DNA of 22,925 nt, taken from the NCBI GenBank assembly GCA_002812745.2, contig NCSJ02000497.1:1-22925 (forward strand), given 5' to 3'. The notes under the pieces are model-generated. The model had not been told where the DNA came from. It saw nothing but the letters and a program-made list of their open reading frames with translations, and ran no database searches. Position 1 is the first letter of the stretch. Every line of letters begins with the position of its first letter. The translations under genes were made by a program, and so were the position numbers. The DNA comes from Scytalidium lignicola (taxonomy: Eukaryota; Ascomycota; Leotiomycetes). Below, piece by piece: positions 20,771-22,925 of this stretch.

Positions 20771-22350
20771 AATTTTATTCAAGATTCTCTACGTGGAATT
20801 CCAGGCCCTTTCTTAGCTAAATGGACCAATTTGTGGCTCATTCTTCTTGACAACTCCGGAAAGCGCTCTGAGACACTTCATAAACTCCACAAGGAATATG
20901 GCCCAGTTATCAGGATCGGTCCAAATCAATTATCATTCTCAAGTCGTCAGGCTATGCATGACATATATTCAGGCAATTCAAATTATGTGAAGGCTCCGGC
21001 ATACGGAGCGTTCGGAAGGAAGAGCCTGTTTACAATGCGTGTTAAGGAAGAGCACAGAGTTAGAAAAAACGTATTGCTCATATCTTTAGTCCTGCATCCG
21101 TAGCCCAAGTGGAACCCATTGTATCTGAGCATGTATCTAAACTAGTAGATGCTCTTGAAAGCAACATCGCGAGGCCTGTTGATATGTTGCTATGGTTTCG
21201 TATGCTCGCTCTGGATGTCACAAGTAAGTCTATTAGATATTGATCTTTTTCTGATACTGTTAATTAATAATTCCTAAAGGTGACATATTCTTGGGTAAAA
21301 GTTTTAAGTGTCTAGAAAACGAAAAACCACCTCCAATCTTACATGATCTAGATGAAGTCTTTCCAGCTTATTGGATAGAATGGCAATTTCCTGTCTTCTT
21401 CCGCTTGCTTCTGCTAGTTCCGCATAAACAGCTACAAAATTTTATCACAGCAGGGCACCGATTTTATAAGGTATTCCTTTCATATATACCTTAACAAATT
21501 GTACCACGACTTTTTTTTATAAGGTTATTAACAGTCGGTAGTACGGTGCTGAAGCTTTTAACGATTATATTTGCCGTTACGGTCGTGATGGTAGTCGCCG
21601 TGACCTCCTCCAGAAAATGATCGCCGTCAGCAGAGAGCCTGGAGAGCCCATTCCGCTTCCTGACCAAGATATTGTCGTTGAAATCACGAATCTCCTATTT
21701 GCTGGAATAGACACTACGGGGAATACTTTTACCTACCTATTCTGGGAACTCGCAAAACACCCGAAATGGCAGAAGCGACTACAGAAAGAATTAGATGCAG
21801 CGGGGTTTGAAAGACTCCCAGCTTATCGCGATGTAATGGATCTGCCAGTCCTAGACGCCCTTATTCATGAGACATTGAGAGTGTGGCCGGCTAGCCCAGC
21901 CAGCTTGCCGCGAGTAGCGCCCAAGGGTGGAGGAATAATTGATGGTGTGAAAGTGCCAGAAAATGTATGTTCTGCACACCTGTTGAGGAACTTAAACGTT
22001 AATACAACCAGACTATCGTTTCCTGCCAATCTTTAACTCTACAACGAGATCCTGCAATATTTCCAGATCCAGACTCCTTCCTACCTGAGCGTTGGCTTCA
22101 TGATTCGGGCAAGGACGATATGAACGCCATGAGGGACATGATTTTCGTCTGGGGAAAGGGACAGAGAATCTGTATGGGGAAACCGATTGCTACAATGGAG
22201 CTAAAGATGGGCACAGCGGCAATCATGAAAAGGTACAATGTAGAAATAGGGGATAAGAGTACAGATGAAGATATGGAGATCAGGGATCATTTTGTGCTTA
22301 TGGCAAAAGGCGGGAAATGCATACTGAGATTTACACGTAGGGCGAAGTAA
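20771..22350 (+). pseudogene. Cytochrome P450 monooxygenase, N-terminal anchor missing, one frameshift
   Basis: Coding blocks 20771-21069, 21070-21223, 21280-21470, 21542-21964 and 22012-22350 join through introns of 56, 71 and 47 bp (GTAAGT..AAG, GTATTC..TAG, GTATGT..CAG). A base is missing in the A run at 21064-21069 (HRVRK followed by RIAHIFSPASVAQ in the next frame). About 468 residues are covered, against 500-530 for fungal P450s: the membrane anchor before RGIPGPFLAKWTNLW is absent. Other landmarks are HKEYGPVIRIGPNQLSF, the I-helix FAGIDTTGNT, the K-helix ExxR in HETLRVWP, PERWLHDSG and the heme-binding loop WGKGQRICMG (Cys ligand present; Trp replaces the usual Phe). It resembles fungal pisatin-demethylase-type P450s. 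The substrate is unknown. Its position 40 bp after the hydrolase suggests a shared pathway or a deletion fusion. Confidence 0.85.
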
Positions 22351-22925
22351 TCAATCAATGATGCAAACAGAGGCTTTCATTAGGTTCTCCTTCACAACAT
22401 AAAATTGTAAATAAACTCTGAAACTATTTAGTTGAATATTCAGTGGATCATTTTATTATCTGCTACAGGGCGNAAATTTTTTTTTTNAAAGATAATCAGT
22501 TTCATGTTCTACCGACAAATCTATGCAAGATCTAAACTCCAAGTAGAAATGCTGCGGGGACTTTCCAAGCAATCCGCACTTTACCGCCATTGCATTGTGG
22601 TGGATTATGAGTATAGAGCGGCATCTCATGGAAGCAAGAAGCCACCATACGCATCTCCACGGTTTTACTGGGAGTCCACTGCGGAATAGCCCCGTAATAT
22701 ATCTCCACGCGAATACCGAAGATTCTCAAATTTAAGAGTCATTGAGCTAACCACTTTCGAATCTCACCACTTCGGCAAACAACCTTGTATATGGTATAGC
22801 TGACAGCCACCAATACTACCATATAGAATTAATATTATGCTGGTACAGTAATTACTCCTTACTGTGATTTTTGTTGATTTCTGTGTCGCGTCAGCTAATC
22901 CATCAATTATGGCTCTTCAAGAGCG
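22351..22925. other. Intergenic end of window, no gene assigned
   Basis: The first 60-90 bases are likely the P450 3' end. Two Ns (22473, 22487) flank a T run. Short open frames on both strands (22432-22689, 22532-22729) lack domain character. A minus-strand stretch at about 22720-22785 is faintly tRNA-like but lacks a T-arm. I see nothing else. Confidence 0.4.

Noticed and set aside
20727..20771. Intron joining the hydrolase directly to the P450
   Set aside because: The donor (ACAG^GTTGAG, phase 1) and acceptor (TTTTAG^, needed phase 0) do not match in frame, so the splice would run into a stop soon after.
22720..22785. Minus-strand stretch resembling a tRNA D-arm (AGTGGTTAGCTCAATGAC)
   Set aside because: It matches an A-box only partly, the anticodon arm does not pair well, and no T-arm (GTTCGAATC at the right distance) is present.

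Overview
The window reads as nuclear DNA of a filamentous ascomycete (Pezizomycotina; the Pan1 sequence and the repeat types suggest a Leotiomycete such as the Botrytis/Sclerotinia group, which is inference). Genes have 47-74 bp introns with GT..AG borders and fungal domain architectures, and the central block is AT-rich with the C-to-T and G-to-A damage expected of repeat-induced point mutation (RIP). Five single N bases (9634, 11618, 16214, 22473, 22487) show that this is a draft assembly.

Left part (1-7714), ordinary core genes. A PAN1 homologue (endocytic EH-domain scaffold, minus strand, its C-terminus cut off by the window edge) is followed by a sphingolipid C9-methyltransferase gene (minus, four exons, complete). 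Divergent from the latter is a small three-exon gene (plus, 148 aa) for a protein I do not recognise.

Central part (about 8970-17510), a mobile-element block. It holds a 357-bp near-palindrome, a stretch of decayed coding-like DNA, a (GTA)27 microsatellite, and a RIP-wrecked Helitron (about 10043-14600). The Helitron's Rep and C-terminal helicase parts read on the minus strand, but its middle (about 11024-12305) reads on the plus strand: an internal segment has been inverted. A Tc1/mariner element (15612-17507) follows, with 46-47 bp terminal inverted repeats and a TA target duplication. Its transposase is broken and the last catalytic Glu is changed to Lys.

Right part (17845-22350), an accessory locus on the plus strand. 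The first gene has seven EPTP/EAR-like repeats (a probable seven-bladed beta-propeller), a large unrecognised middle region with one hydrophobic segment, and the front half of an alpha/beta hydrolase. Forty bases after its stop begins a cytochrome P450 lacking its membrane anchor. Both carry single-base frameshifts, so this is either a decaying oxidase/hydrolase locus or one affected by sequencing errors. The Tc1 element ends about 340 bp upstream of the first gene, in its promoter region. The last 575 bases hold nothing I can assign.
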